Assembly (NCBI GenBank): GCA_963779515.1 | Contig: CAVZYN010000002.1 | Location: 992,001 to 1,056,000 of the forward strand | Source of the DNA: CAVZYN01 sp963779515 | GTDB taxonomy: Bacteria > Pseudomonadota > Alphaproteobacteria > Rhizobiales > Hyphomicrobiaceae | Direction: 5' to 3' | Length of the DNA stretch: 64,000 nucleotides | In this document: positions 28,829-38,145 of the stretch, in pieces | Layout of the letters: each line of letters opens with the position of its first letter | How positions within the stretch are numbered: the stretch's first letter is position 1 | The notes under the pieces: generated by a model | What the model was told of the DNA's origin: nothing | What the model saw: the letters and a program-made list of their open reading frames with translations, nothing else | Database searches by the model: none | Position numbers and translations under genes: made by a program

Positions 28829-29133
28829 TTTGACGCGACGCTCGCGGACCCGCCCTGACACCGGTATTGGTTCGTGCCGATGCAATTACCTATCGGGTTT
28901 GCCATAAAATTATATCATGGAATGCGCGATTTTTTATCGCCTCAAGTCATTTAAATGATGCTTCGACTGGTTGCGGCGCGCTCGCAATTGAGGCACAGAC
29001 GTACACGCATTCTCAGAGATGATCTTTCGAGAATTCATCAGAGCACCGCAAATCCGCGCGAATGCCGTCGCATTCAAAACGAATGCGTATGATGGATTGG
29101 ATCACAGATCGCAGGAAAAGGAATATTGGCGGC
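28829..29133. promoter_or_regulatory. AT-rich spacer with a 12-bp palindrome upstream of a LysR gene
   Basis: This 305-base gap lacks a gene. From about 28,895 to 28,960 it is strikingly AT-rich against its GC-rich surroundings, and it holds the perfect palindrome TCATTTAAATGA at 28947-28958. Regions like this commonly carry promoters and regulator sites; autoregulation by the LysR protein downstream is possible but not shown. Confidence 0.45.
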
Positions 29134-30087
29134 ATGGATATTCAGGACATGCGGATTTTCGCCCGCGTGGCAGCGCTGCAGAATCTCTCCGCCGTCGGCA
29201 TCGAGATGGGGCTGACGCCCGGGACGATTTCAAAGCGCATCCAAGCGCTTGAAGACGAACTGGCGGTGCGTCTTTTCGATCGCACCACGCGGAGTATCCG
29301 GATCACGGAAGAAGGCCGCACGTTCCTCGCCTATGTCGAACGAATACTCGGCGAACTTGAAGCCGCGCAGGCCGCCGTCGCCGACAAGGCCAAGACCCCC
29401 AAGGGCACCATCCGGCTGTTGGTGCCGTCGATGCTGTCGCGGCGCTTCATCATTCCGGCGGTGCTCGAGTTTCTCGAGACATGGCCTGAGGTGGATATCC
29501 AGATGGATGTCTCGGACCTCGATGTGCGGTTGCAGGAAGACGGCTACGATCTGGTGCTGAGGTTCGGCAAGCCGATTGATTCATCGATCATCATGAAACG
29601 GTTGGTGACCGACCAGCAGATCGTCGTCGCCGCGCCCTCCTACATCGAAAAGCACGGGGCGCCGACACGGCCCGATGACATCATGAACCACAAGTGTCTC
29701 GCGCTCAGCGATGCATGGCAGTGGACATTCTCGAAAAAGGGCGAGCCGGGGCTCAGCGTCCGGGTGCCGGCCCGGCTGCGGTCCGACAATGGTGTGCTGA
29801 TCGCCATGGCAGCGATGCGTGGCCACGGCCTGCTGTGCACATCCGAACTTTACGTGCGGGAAGAGCTGAAACGCGGTTCGCTGGTGCGGGTACTGCCCGA
29901 ATATGTCATTGGCGGAAAAGACGATCTCTATGCGCTGTACCCTTCAAACAAGCACATGATGCCACGCCTGCGGGTGTTCCTGGATTTTCTGGCCGAGCAT
30001 TTTCGCACGGTGAAGGCGCCGGGCACTTTCGATGTCGGCCACGATCTCTTCGAGGCAGAGCGGCGGATGAAAGTCGCCAAGATCTAA
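29134..30087 (+). CDS. LysR family transcriptional regulator
   Basis: A 317-residue regulator. The N-terminal winged helix is clear (MDIQDMRIFARVAALQNLSA, then GLTPGTISKRIQALEDELAVRLFDRTTRSIRITEEG). It is followed by the LysR substrate-binding domain. The sequence resembles the CrgA/DmlR-like subgroup. The start at 29134 is chosen because it fits the family N-terminus and has AGGAAAAGGA upstream; two more upstream in-frame Met codons exist. No divergent target gene is adjacent, so its regulon cannot be read. Confidence 0.92.
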   Translation: MDIQDMRIFARVAALQNLSAVGIEMGLTPGTISKRIQALEDELAVRLFDRTTRSIRITEEGRTFLAYVERILGELEAAQAAVADKAKTPKGTIRLLVPSMLSRRFIIPAVLEFLETWPEVDIQMDVSDLDVRLQEDGYDLVLRFGKPIDSSIIMKRLVTDQQIVVAAPSYIEKHGAPTRPDDIMNHKCLALSDAWQWTFSKKGEPGLSVRVPARLRSDNGVLIAMAAMRGHGLLCTSELYVREELKRGSLVRVLPEYVIGGKDDLYALYPSNKHMMPRLRVFLDFLAEHFRTVKAPGTFDVGHDLFEAERRMKVAKI

Positions 30088-30108
30088 TCGGCGGCAGCTC
30101 GCCGGGCC

Positions 30109-32229
30109 TCACCGGGCACGCACACTGACCCGATCCGCCCGGCCGTTCGCATCGATCACTGAAATGCGCATGAACCCTTGGCTCGGGTTTCGCAGCACCA
30201 TATCGCGGCGCGTGGGGTCGGACGGCATCGGCTGGCCATCGACCAGCCATGTAAGGGGCAGCGTTCCACCCTCGGCCTTCAGAGTAATTGTATCGCCTTC
30301 CCGGGCCTGGTCGATTTCGATCTCGGCGCGATCCGGCGGAAACGCGATTTGGACAGACGGCGCCGTCGCCGAGGCCGCGCCGCCAGCCGACGCCGCGTCC
30401 GCGAAGTGACGGAGAGGCGGGGGGAGCGCACTTGCCGCGGTGCGGACGGCGCCGGACGGCGGTGCTGCAAGCGCGACGCGGCGTTCGCTAATGCGCTGGA
30501 AAGCATCGAATAACAAGGGTGCAGCGGCGGTGCGGCCGGTGAGCCCGGGTGTCGCGGCGCCATCGGGGCGGCCAACCCAGACCGCGATTGTGTGGCGGCC
30601 ATCGAAGCCGACCGCCCAGGCGTCGCGATAGCCGTACGATGTGCCGGTCTTGTAGGCGATCTGGCCGCCGCGTGCGTTGGCCGGCGGCGGCGCATGCCGC
30701 AGAATATCCCCGACATGCCAAGCCGCAACCGGCGACAGAAGTTCGGCGCGATCAACGGAACGAGCAGCGTGCGCGGGGTCCTGGTCACGGCGATGAGTGA
30801 GCGCGATGGCCGAACCGCCGCGCGCAAGGCTCGCGTAAAGGGTTGCGAGATCGGAGAGCCTGAGACCGACGCCCCCGAGGGCCATGGCCAGATTGGGTTC
30901 GGCGTCTTTCGGCAGAACGGGGGTAACGCCGGTGCGCTGAAAGCGGCCGTAGAGCCGCGCTGGGCCAACCGCATCGAGGACTTTCACAGCAGGAATGTTG
31001 AGCGACTGTGCGAGCGCCTCGCGGATCGAGACGGTGCCGTGCCAGTCCTGGTCGAAATTTTTCGGAACGTAGGCGCCAAAGCGCGTGGGGCGATCTTCGA
31101 TCAGCGTTTCGGGATGCGCGAGGCCGGCTTCGAAGGCGAGGCCATAGATGAAGGGTTTTAGAGTGGAGCCTGGCGAGCGGACCGCCTTGGTCATGTCGTT
31201 GGCGCCGCCGCGCGCCTCGTCGAAATATCCGGCCGAGCCGACATGCGCCAAGACATGGCCGGTTGCATGATCGACGGCGAGGAGTGCTGCCGAGAGACCT
31301 TGGCCAAGCGGGCGGGCATGATCGAGTGCGGCTTGCTCGAGCGCTGCTTGGATCTGCGCGTCGATCGTCAATCGGTGGACGATCTGGGTCTTGCGCGCGT
31401 CGGCTTCACTTTCAGCCAGATGGGCAGCAAGCTTCGGGAATTCGCGCCGCGTGTGCGGAACCCGCTCAATCCGTGCGGCGTCGTGGTCGGCGCGGCTGAT
31501 GACACCGAGGCTGAGCGCGCGGGCGAGGACGCGATCGCGCGCACGCCGCGCGGCCTCGGGGGCGCGGTCGGGGCGGCGCGCTTCGGGCGATTGCGGGATC
31601 GCCACAAGCAGTGCGGCCTCGCCAAGGGATAGGCGTTTTGGTTCCTTGCCAAGATAGGCGAGGGATGCCGCGCGGACACCCTCGATGTTGCCGCCGAATG
31701 GCGCCAAGCGCAGATAGAGCGCGAGGATCTGATCTTTGGTCAGCTGTTTCTCGAGCTGCAGCGCGCGCACGCTTTGGCGCCACTTGCGCGCGGCGGAGCG
31801 GCCGTGCTCGTCGTCGAGCAGACGCGCCACCTGCATCGTCAGCGTCGAACCGCCAGAGACGAGGCGGCGGTGCGTGATCGCTTGTGCGACGGCGCGGCCG
31901 ACAGCGATTGGGTCGACGCCCCAGTGATCACGGAAACGGCGGTCCTCGAACGCGGTCAGAATCTGCAGGTACTTGGGATCGACTTCGTGAGGTGCGAGCG
32001 GCAGCCGCCAGTGGCCTTGGGTGGTGGTGAAGGCGCGCAGCAACCGGTCGTTGCGATCGATGACGGTGACGGAGAGCGGCGCGACACGATCGAGGGGCGG
32101 TTGGCCGATATACTGCCACGTGATCGCGACGGCGATGACAGTGATCGTGAGTGCCGCCGTGAGAGCACACGCGATACCGCGTGCGGCACGCTGCCATCTT
32201 GTTCGGTCCTTTGCAGGTTCGGCCTTCAC
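30109..32229 (-). CDS. pbpC: penicillin-binding protein 1C
   Basis: A 706-residue bifunctional peptidoglycan synthase anchored by one N-terminal helix (about residues 18-40). The GT51 glycosyltransferase domain shows FEDRRFRDHWGVDP and GGSTLTMQVARLL. The transpeptidase domain has SPGSTLKPF (Ser-x-x-Lys), an SLN motif in AQSLNIPAV and KTGTSYGYRDAW. The C-terminal BiPBP-type beta domain (about 610-706) is specific to PBP1C. The alpha-2-macroglobulin gene lies upstream on the same strand, a pairing known from many Gram-negative bacteria. Confidence 0.96.
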   Translation of the reverse strand: MKAEPAKDRTRWQRAARGIACALTAALTITVIAVAITWQYIGQPPLDRVAPLSVTVIDRNDRLLRAFTTTQGHWRLPLAPHEVDPKYLQILTAFEDRRFRDHWGVDPIAVGRAVAQAITHRRLVSGGSTLTMQVARLLDDEHGRSAARKWRQSVRALQLEKQLTKDQILALYLRLAPFGGNIEGVRAASLAYLGKEPKRLSLGEAALLVAIPQSPEARRPDRAPEAARRARDRVLARALSLGVISRADHDAARIERVPHTRREFPKLAAHLAESEADARKTQIVHRLTIDAQIQAALEQAALDHARPLGQGLSAALLAVDHATGHVLAHVGSAGYFDEARGGANDMTKAVRSPGSTLKPFIYGLAFEAGLAHPETLIEDRPTRFGAYVPKNFDQDWHGTVSIREALAQSLNIPAVKVLDAVGPARLYGRFQRTGVTPVLPKDAEPNLAMALGGVGLRLSDLATLYASLARGGSAIALTHRRDQDPAHAARSVDRAELLSPVAAWHVGDILRHAPPPANARGGQIAYKTGTSYGYRDAWAVGFDGRHTIAVWVGRPDGAATPGLTGRTAAAPLLFDAFQRISERRVALAAPPSGAVRTAASALPPPLRHFADAASAGGAASATAPSVQIAFPPDRAEIEIDQAREGDTITLKAEGGTLPLTWLVDGQPMPSDPTRRDMVLRNPSQGFMRISVIDANGRADRVSVRAR

Positions 32230-32551
32230 GCTGGCATCTTTCCGATTGCAGGCAACCGATGCAGATCTTGGCGTCGCGCGCGAGTCTTTCCTCCGTCATC
32301 CCGGCCTCCGTCATCCCGGTGCAGGCTGGGACCCAAGCAACCATCCGCATGTCGGATGACGCCAGCGCGCACGACGTACTGACAATGAACACCTTGCCCA
32401 CCTCGCCCAGCTGAACCTTGCTTGGGTCCGGCCGGAGCCGTGCCCGCGAGCGGTGCCGGATGACGGAGACAGGGGTGGAGCAGCCGGAACGGTCAGCGCA
32501 TCATTTTTCCAGGATGACGAAACGTGGCCCGCTTTTGCTGAGAGCATGGCA
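32230..32551. repeat. intergenic palindromic repeat units between alpha-2-macroglobulin gene and pbpC
   Basis: At 32290-32319 a 15-bp unit CCTCCGTCATCCCGG is directly duplicated. The second copy continues to GGGACCCAAGCAA at 32340. A related unit lies inverted at 32418-32468 (TTGCTTGGGTCC ... CCGGATGACGGAG). The same family recurs at 42,123 and 43,099. These are non-coding palindromic repeats of the kind scattered through Hyphomicrobiales genomes. Nothing else is seen in this 322-base gap. Confidence 0.7.
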
Positions 32552-35500
32552 CTACTCCTTCGCGATCACGTCGAGGCGGCCGGTGGCGGTGCGGGCGTGC
32601 CGGTCGGGGCGATACATGTCCTCGACGGTGGCGGCAGGATGCACGAACGATCCTGGCGTCACGGCGCGCACCATGTAGGCGACGGTCGCCGACGATTTCG
32701 GTGTCTTGTCGGCGTCATCGCCATCGCCGCCGCGACGCCGCGTGTTGCCGCCGAAGAAGTCGAAGGCGGCGACGAAGCGGTCGTCGCGGAACTCGGTGTG
32801 TTCCGGCTCAACCGTTGCCTTCAACCAGTCGAGGCCTTTGACGCTGCCGCTATCGACGAGGCGCGGGTTCTCGATTTCGAGGCCGGCGGGCAGGCGATCC
32901 ACCAAGAGGATGCGGCCGCCGGCTTCAGGGGCCGATATTTTGACGACCGCGACAAGGCGCTCGTTCTGCTTGATCTCGGCTTTGCCGCCCGATGCGCTCT
33001 TCAGATCGACGAGCTTGCCGTCGAGCGTGTAGTAACTGCGCTCGATGGTGAAGCCGCGCGAGACGGCCGGTTCCGGTGTCAGCGCCGCGCCGATCACCGA
33101 GACGACGGCGCCGATGGCGTTCTCCGACGTGTTCGTGATGGTGAGCGCGTCCGCCTTCAGTTCCGCCGCTGTCAGCGTCTTGAGATAGGGCCCCTTGTGC
33201 GCGACGCCGTTGACGTCGAGCGTCGTGTCCTTGGCCTGATCGCCGAGGGCGCGGGCGGCGAGCACCATCCAGGCCTGTTCCTGCGTCGAGGTGTACTGCT
33301 GGCCTTTGTAGGTGCGGGCGAGCACCTCGACGAGACCCGGGATTGCGCGCTTGCCGAGGCCTGTTTCGACGGCGAGTGTCAGAACCGCCGCGCCGTCACG
33401 CAGGTTCGAGCCATAGTCCTGGCGCGACGTGTTGGCGGCCTTTGCCGTTGCAACTTTGAGTGCGGCAGCGAAGGCTTTTTCCGCGCGCGGAGTGTCGCCC
33501 ATCATGGAGAGTGCGGCGCCGATCTGGGCCTGCGCCAAGGGTGACGCGAACTTCTCGATGCGGGTGTCGACATCGTAGCGCAGTTCGCCCGCTTGGGCGC
33601 GGCCGTTGCGGGCCAGCACGTAGAGAGCGTAGGCGCGGTCCTCGCCGCCTTTATCGAAGTCCTGGCCGATGGCGACGAAGTTGGTGAGGCGTTCGAGCGC
33701 CTGATTGAGCGCGCGTGGCGGCACGCTGTAACCGGTCTCCTTGGCGCGGGTCAGGAAGTCTGTGACGTAGCTCGTCAGCCACATGTCGCCGTCGGCCGGG
33801 CCCCAGATGCCGAATGCGCCGGAGGAGTCCTGCATCTCGAGCACGCGATCGATCGCCTTCTCGACGCGGGCGCGGATTTCCTTGTCGGCGCCCATGCCGA
33901 TCTGGCGGGCGACGTCGTTGACATAGAGGAGCGGGAGTGCGCGGCTCGTCGTCTGCTCGGCGCAACCATAAGGATAGCGGTCCAAGGACGACAGTACGCC
34001 TGGCATATCGAGGCCGGCGTGCGGACTGACGTTGAGGAATACCTTGGAGCGGCTCGCGATCAGATCCTGAGCGACGTCGGGCGACAGCGTGATGCGGCCG
34101 GTCTTCGCCGCAAGCTCGCTGACGGTGATGCGCTTGATGTCGCCGGCTGGCACCTTGACGTCGAGCGCGAGCTGACGCTTGACGCTGATGCCGTTGGGGC
34201 CGGAGATTTCGACGGTGACGCTCAAGGGGCCAACGTCGGCGGGTTTCAGCGACAGGGTCTCGCGCTTGCGCTCGCCCGCCGACAACTGGATCGTGCGGTC
34301 GAACGCGGTCGCGGCGTCGGGTCTGCTGCCGTCGGCGAGACCATAGCTGGTCTTGAGCTTGTAGCCGGCGGCTGGGCCTTCGACGTTGTGCAGCGCGAAC
34401 TCCAGACGCGCGGTGTCGCCGAGCGTCAGGAAGCGCGGCGCGGAGACGGTGAGCGCAATCGGGTCGCGGACAATGATATCCTTCGAGGCCGAACCGATCT
34501 TGGATTGGCTCCATGCGACCGCCGAGAGACGGACGCTGCCGTTGAAGTCGGGGAGGTCGAAGTTGACTTCCGCGGTGCCGTCGGCATTGACGGGAACCAC
34601 GCCGGAGAACAGCGCGAGTGTGGCTTCGACCGGCGGGCTGCCTTGCATGGTCATGCCATTGGCACCGCCGTCGCCGCCGGAGCGCAGGCGGCCGCGCTCA
34701 GCACGCATGCCGTCGATCAGGCGGCTGTAGAAGTCGCGGATGTCGGCGCCAAGGCGGCGCTGGCCGAAGAACCAGCCCTCGGGCTTCGGCGTTTCGAAGC
34801 GCGTGAGGTTGAGGATGCCGAGGTCGACGGCGGTCAGCGTCAGGCGTGCGTCCTCGCCGGGTTTCAAGCCGTCGAACTTGACAGGGACGGTCAGACGGCC
34901 GCCGGATTTGACGCGTTCCGCTGGCGAGAGCGTTACGCCAAGGCGGCGGTTGTCCTGCTCGACGGTGATCCAGCGCAAACCAATGGCGCGGCTCGGCATG
35001 CGCTTGGCGCCTTCATCCATCGGGCGATAGAGCATGACGGTGACGTAGGCGCCGGGGCTCCAGGCATCCTCGATCGGGAGCGCGATCTCACCACCACCGG
35101 CGGGGAGGTCAGCTTCCTTGGTCGTCATCAAGCCGCCGCTGACGACACCGATCAGCGCCTTGCCGGCCATGCGGCTTTCGATTTTGACGCGCGCGATGTC
35201 GCCGGGCTTGTAGGTGGACTTATCAAGCGCCACGTCGAGCATCTCGGGACTGTCGGCGCCTTCGTCGGCAAACGAGCCGGCATTGAAAGTGGTGCTGGAA
35301 AGGATCGCGCGACCATCCGAGGTCGAGACCTCGAGGCGATAGCGGCCCCAGTCGGTCTTGGCTTCGATCTTGGCGGGTGTTTCGGCGGCGGCGTTCGTGG
35401 TTCCGCTGGCGATGCGGCGGGTGTGCGTCACGGCTTCGTAGTTGGTGTGGCCGTCGCGGCTGTACCACTGCCAGCGCTGTTCGAGGCGCAGGAGTTCCCA

Positions 35501-37873
35501 CTTGAGCGCGGCGGTTTGCGCCTTGCCTTCGGGAGTGACGAGGATCGCGTTGAATGCGGCGAGTTCGCCATTGCCGATCTGGTCGTTGGCAAACAGCGGC
35601 TTGATGCCGATGCGGGCCTCGGTCGAGGCAATCGGAATGGTGACGGTGCGCTCGATCGTACGGCCGCCGGTTTCGCGCAGCTTCAAGATCACATCCGCTT
35701 CGAGCGGCCGCGCGGTTTTGGCAAGCGGCGGCAGTGTGATGGAGATGTCGGCGCGGCCGTCCTTCGCGGTCGTGGGCAAGTTGTCGAGCGCGGCGCGCAC
35801 GGGTGGGATTTTTTCGTCGGCAAGACCGAAGCGGTAACCCGCAAATCCAGCGACCTCCTTGGCCAGCTTCACCGCGATTTCGCCTTCGATGGCGAGATCA
35901 GCCGCTGGCGGGCCGTAGAGGTAACGGCCCGCCAGCTTCACAACGGCCGGAGCGTCGGAACGCAGCGCGGGGGTCGCGGGCTGCAGGGAGAGTTCCAGAC
36001 GCTCCGGCACGAAGTCCTCGACCAGGAAGGCGACCTGCGCGATGGCATCGGCCTTGGGGTCGGTGTGGAGTTTGGCGCGCCAGGTGCCGGTCATGGCGTT
36101 GCCGCCGAGGTGCAGCGATGTGGTGCGGCCGCCGAGGCCTTGATCGGCGAGTGTGACGCGGCGGTGTTCGACGCCGTCGGGGCGCGAAATGATCAGCGTC
36201 ACGGGCACGCTGGCGGCGATGCCGGCGCGATCGCGTACCAGGGCGGAGAGATGCACGTCTTCGCCGGGGCGATAGACGCCGCGATCGGTGTAGGCGAAGG
36301 CGTCGATGGGGCCCGGTTGCTCGCGGCCCTTGACGCCGCGATCGGTGAGATCGAAGGCGGAGGCGGTGAGATCGAGGAAGGCATAGTCGCCAGCGGCGCC
36401 TTCAGCGGCGATCAGGCCGGGGGCCTGGCTGCCGTCGCCGCGCTTGAGGCCGGGATCGAATTTCACATAGCCACGCGCGTCGGTTTTGGCGGTGCCGAGA
36501 ATTTCGTTGTTCTTGGCGACAAGGCGGACGTTGACGTTGGCGAGCGGCAGCGCGGTCGCAAGTGAGCGCACGAAGGTGTGCAGGCCATCCTGGCCGGTCA
36601 GCGTGGTCAAGCCGAGATCGGTGACGACGAACCATTGCACGGCGGATTTGCTGTCGTCGTCATCGCCACTTTTCTTGCGGGCGGGTTCCGCGACGAGGGC
36701 GTAGACGCCGGGCTTCAGTTCAGGGATCGCCTCGCCGACAGGGAAGGCGGTCGTCACTTCCTCATTCAATTTGGTGGTGACGGCGAGTTCGCCCTTGTAG
36801 ATCGAGGTGCCGAAGCGTTCGCGCAGGCCTTCGACATCGCCGGAGGGCAGCTGGCGTTGGAAATCGCCACTCTGTATCAGATGGGCGAGCGCACGGTCGC
36901 CGATGCGGATGACCTCGACGTTGACGCTGTCGGTGTTGACGGTGACAACCGGGACGCCCTGCTGGCCCTTGTTGGGCAACACATAGGCGCGGCCGGTGAC
37001 GCGGACGGAGGGCGTGCGGTCGCGCACATAGACGCTGAGGCTGGCGGATTTGCGCAGGTTTTCGCCAACGGCAGAGGGGAGACCTTCGCGGACCTGGATC
37101 TTGTAGGTGCGTCCGTGCGCGAGGCCATCGAGGCAGACTTGCTTGCTTTCGACTGTGACGGCTTGCGGGTCCTTGCTGTCGACGGTGAAGAATTTCGCGA
37201 AGTCCGCGACCCCGGTTTGCAGGCGCTCCGAGAACTGCACGCAGACACGCGGCTGCGCCGCCTCGATGTCGGCCTTATAGTCAAGCACGCGGAAGCCGTG
37301 CTGCGCCTGCAGCTCGTCGAGCGCCTTGCGCAGCGCCGGCACATCCTGCACGGCGAGGCTGGCTTTCAGTGCCTCGATCGCGGGGCGGTACTGCGCGCGG
37401 CGTTTCAATGCTTCATGCAGCACGTTGAGGGCGGTCGCCTTTTGGGCGGGCGTCGTCGCGCGCTCATACGCGAGGTAGGCGGCGCTCGAGGCGTTGAGCG
37501 GGACGTCGTAGCGCTCGTTGCCGGTGTAGGCGTCGGACTTGATGGACAGCAGCGCGCGCGCAAGGCTGAGCCAACCGTCGGCGTCCTTCGGCTCGGCGAT
37601 CACGGCTTCGGAAAGGCCGAGGACTGCCGCGCGCGGATCGGCGCCGACCACACGGTTGGCTTCGATGCGGAGGTCCCGCGGCGCCTTCTTGCCGAGCTTC
37701 ACGCCGGCCTTGAGTTGGGTTTCGTAGCGCTGGCCATCCTTGGCGACGGCGAGGTTGCGATAGGCGCTGTCCTGCGCGGCGGCGGGCGGGACGAGGGGGC
37801 TCATCAGGGGAGACGCGGCGTTGACTGACCACATCAGGCTGAGGATGAGGGCGGCGCGCGAAAGACGTGGCAT
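32552..37873 (-). CDS. bacterial alpha-2-macroglobulin family protein
   Basis: A 1773-residue exported protein, thought to trap proteases that breach the envelope. The start at 37873 follows AAGGGGA and gives a signal peptide ending near PPAAAQ. There is no lipobox cysteine, so it is not an obvious lipoprotein as E. coli YfhM is. The thioester motif CAEQ is intact at residues 1304-1307 (PYGCAEQTTSRALPL). MG-type domains include DRGVYRPGEDVHLSALVRDR, and the bait region probably lies before it near residues 1040-1090. The partner pbpC follows 322 bases downstream. Confidence 0.93.
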   Translation of the reverse strand: MPRLSRAALILSLMWSVNAASPLMSPLVPPAAAQDSAYRNLAVAKDGQRYETQLKAGVKLGKKAPRDLRIEANRVVGADPRAAVLGLSEAVIAEPKDADGWLSLARALLSIKSDAYTGNERYDVPLNASSAAYLAYERATTPAQKATALNVLHEALKRRAQYRPAIEALKASLAVQDVPALRKALDELQAQHGFRVLDYKADIEAAQPRVCVQFSERLQTGVADFAKFFTVDSKDPQAVTVESKQVCLDGLAHGRTYKIQVREGLPSAVGENLRKSASLSVYVRDRTPSVRVTGRAYVLPNKGQQGVPVVTVNTDSVNVEVIRIGDRALAHLIQSGDFQRQLPSGDVEGLRERFGTSIYKGELAVTTKLNEEVTTAFPVGEAIPELKPGVYALVAEPARKKSGDDDDSKSAVQWFVVTDLGLTTLTGQDGLHTFVRSLATALPLANVNVRLVAKNNEILGTAKTDARGYVKFDPGLKRGDGSQAPGLIAAEGAAGDYAFLDLTASAFDLTDRGVKGREQPGPIDAFAYTDRGVYRPGEDVHLSALVRDRAGIAASVPVTLIISRPDGVEHRRVTLADQGLGGRTTSLHLGGNAMTGTWRAKLHTDPKADAIAQVAFLVEDFVPERLELSLQPATPALRSDAPAVVKLAGRYLYGPPAADLAIEGEIAVKLAKEVAGFAGYRFGLADEKIPPVRAALDNLPTTAKDGRADISITLPPLAKTARPLEADVILKLRETGGRTIERTVTIPIASTEARIGIKPLFANDQIGNGELAAFNAILVTPEGKAQTAALKWELLRLEQRWQWYSRDGHTNYEAVTHTRRIASGTTNAAAETPAKIEAKTDWGRYRLEVSTSDGRAILSSTTFNAGSFADEGADSPEMLDVALDKSTYKPGDIARVKIESRMAGKALIGVVSGGLMTTKEADLPAGGGEIALPIEDAWSPGAYVTVMLYRPMDEGAKRMPSRAIGLRWITVEQDNRRLGVTLSPAERVKSGGRLTVPVKFDGLKPGEDARLTLTAVDLGILNLTRFETPKPEGWFFGQRRLGADIRDFYSRLIDGMRAERGRLRSGGDGGANGMTMQGSPPVEATLALFSGVVPVNADGTAEVNFDLPDFNGSVRLSAVAWSQSKIGSASKDIIVRDPIALTVSAPRFLTLGDTARLEFALHNVEGPAAGYKLKTSYGLADGSRPDAATAFDRTIQLSAGERKRETLSLKPADVGPLSVTVEISGPNGISVKRQLALDVKVPAGDIKRITVSELAAKTGRITLSPDVAQDLIASRSKVFLNVSPHAGLDMPGVLSSLDRYPYGCAEQTTSRALPLLYVNDVARQIGMGADKEIRARVEKAIDRVLEMQDSSGAFGIWGPADGDMWLTSYVTDFLTRAKETGYSVPPRALNQALERLTNFVAIGQDFDKGGEDRAYALYVLARNGRAQAGELRYDVDTRIEKFASPLAQAQIGAALSMMGDTPRAEKAFAAALKVATAKAANTSRQDYGSNLRDGAAVLTLAVETGLGKRAIPGLVEVLARTYKGQQYTSTQEQAWMVLAARALGDQAKDTTLDVNGVAHKGPYLKTLTAAELKADALTITNTSENAIGAVVSVIGAALTPEPAVSRGFTIERSYYTLDGKLVDLKSASGGKAEIKQNERLVAVVKISAPEAGGRILLVDRLPAGLEIENPRLVDSGSVKGLDWLKATVEPEHTEFRDDRFVAAFDFFGGNTRRRGGDGDDADKTPKSSATVAYMVRAVTPGSFVHPAATVEDMYRPDRHARTATGRLDVIAKE

Positions 37874-38145
37874 GATCCAAGTTCCCCTTGTCGAAGCGGC
37901 CCGGCGAACGGGGCGCACACCGACACTGGATCAAGCCGTGGTGGCCGCATAGGGGCGGAGCATTAAGTGTTTCGCCTAATTGCAACCGCTTGCGGCTACT
38001 TTCGGCCTTTTTCCAAACTGGGCGTGGATGCCCTCAACCAAAGGCCGGTTTTTAAGGCTATTGCCGGTGCGTTTTTGCGGTATTGGTGCCGGGTCCGGCG
38101 GCGTGATCGCCGGGGTCAGGACGGGTTCGAGGTGCGTTTCGGCGA

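Noticed and set aside
33593..36565. A 990-codon open frame on the + strand opposite the alpha-2-macroglobulin gene
   Set aside because: It is the antisense frame of a GC-rich gene; the product is repetitive Ala/Gly/Arg/Val with no domain, while the - strand encodes a complete known family.
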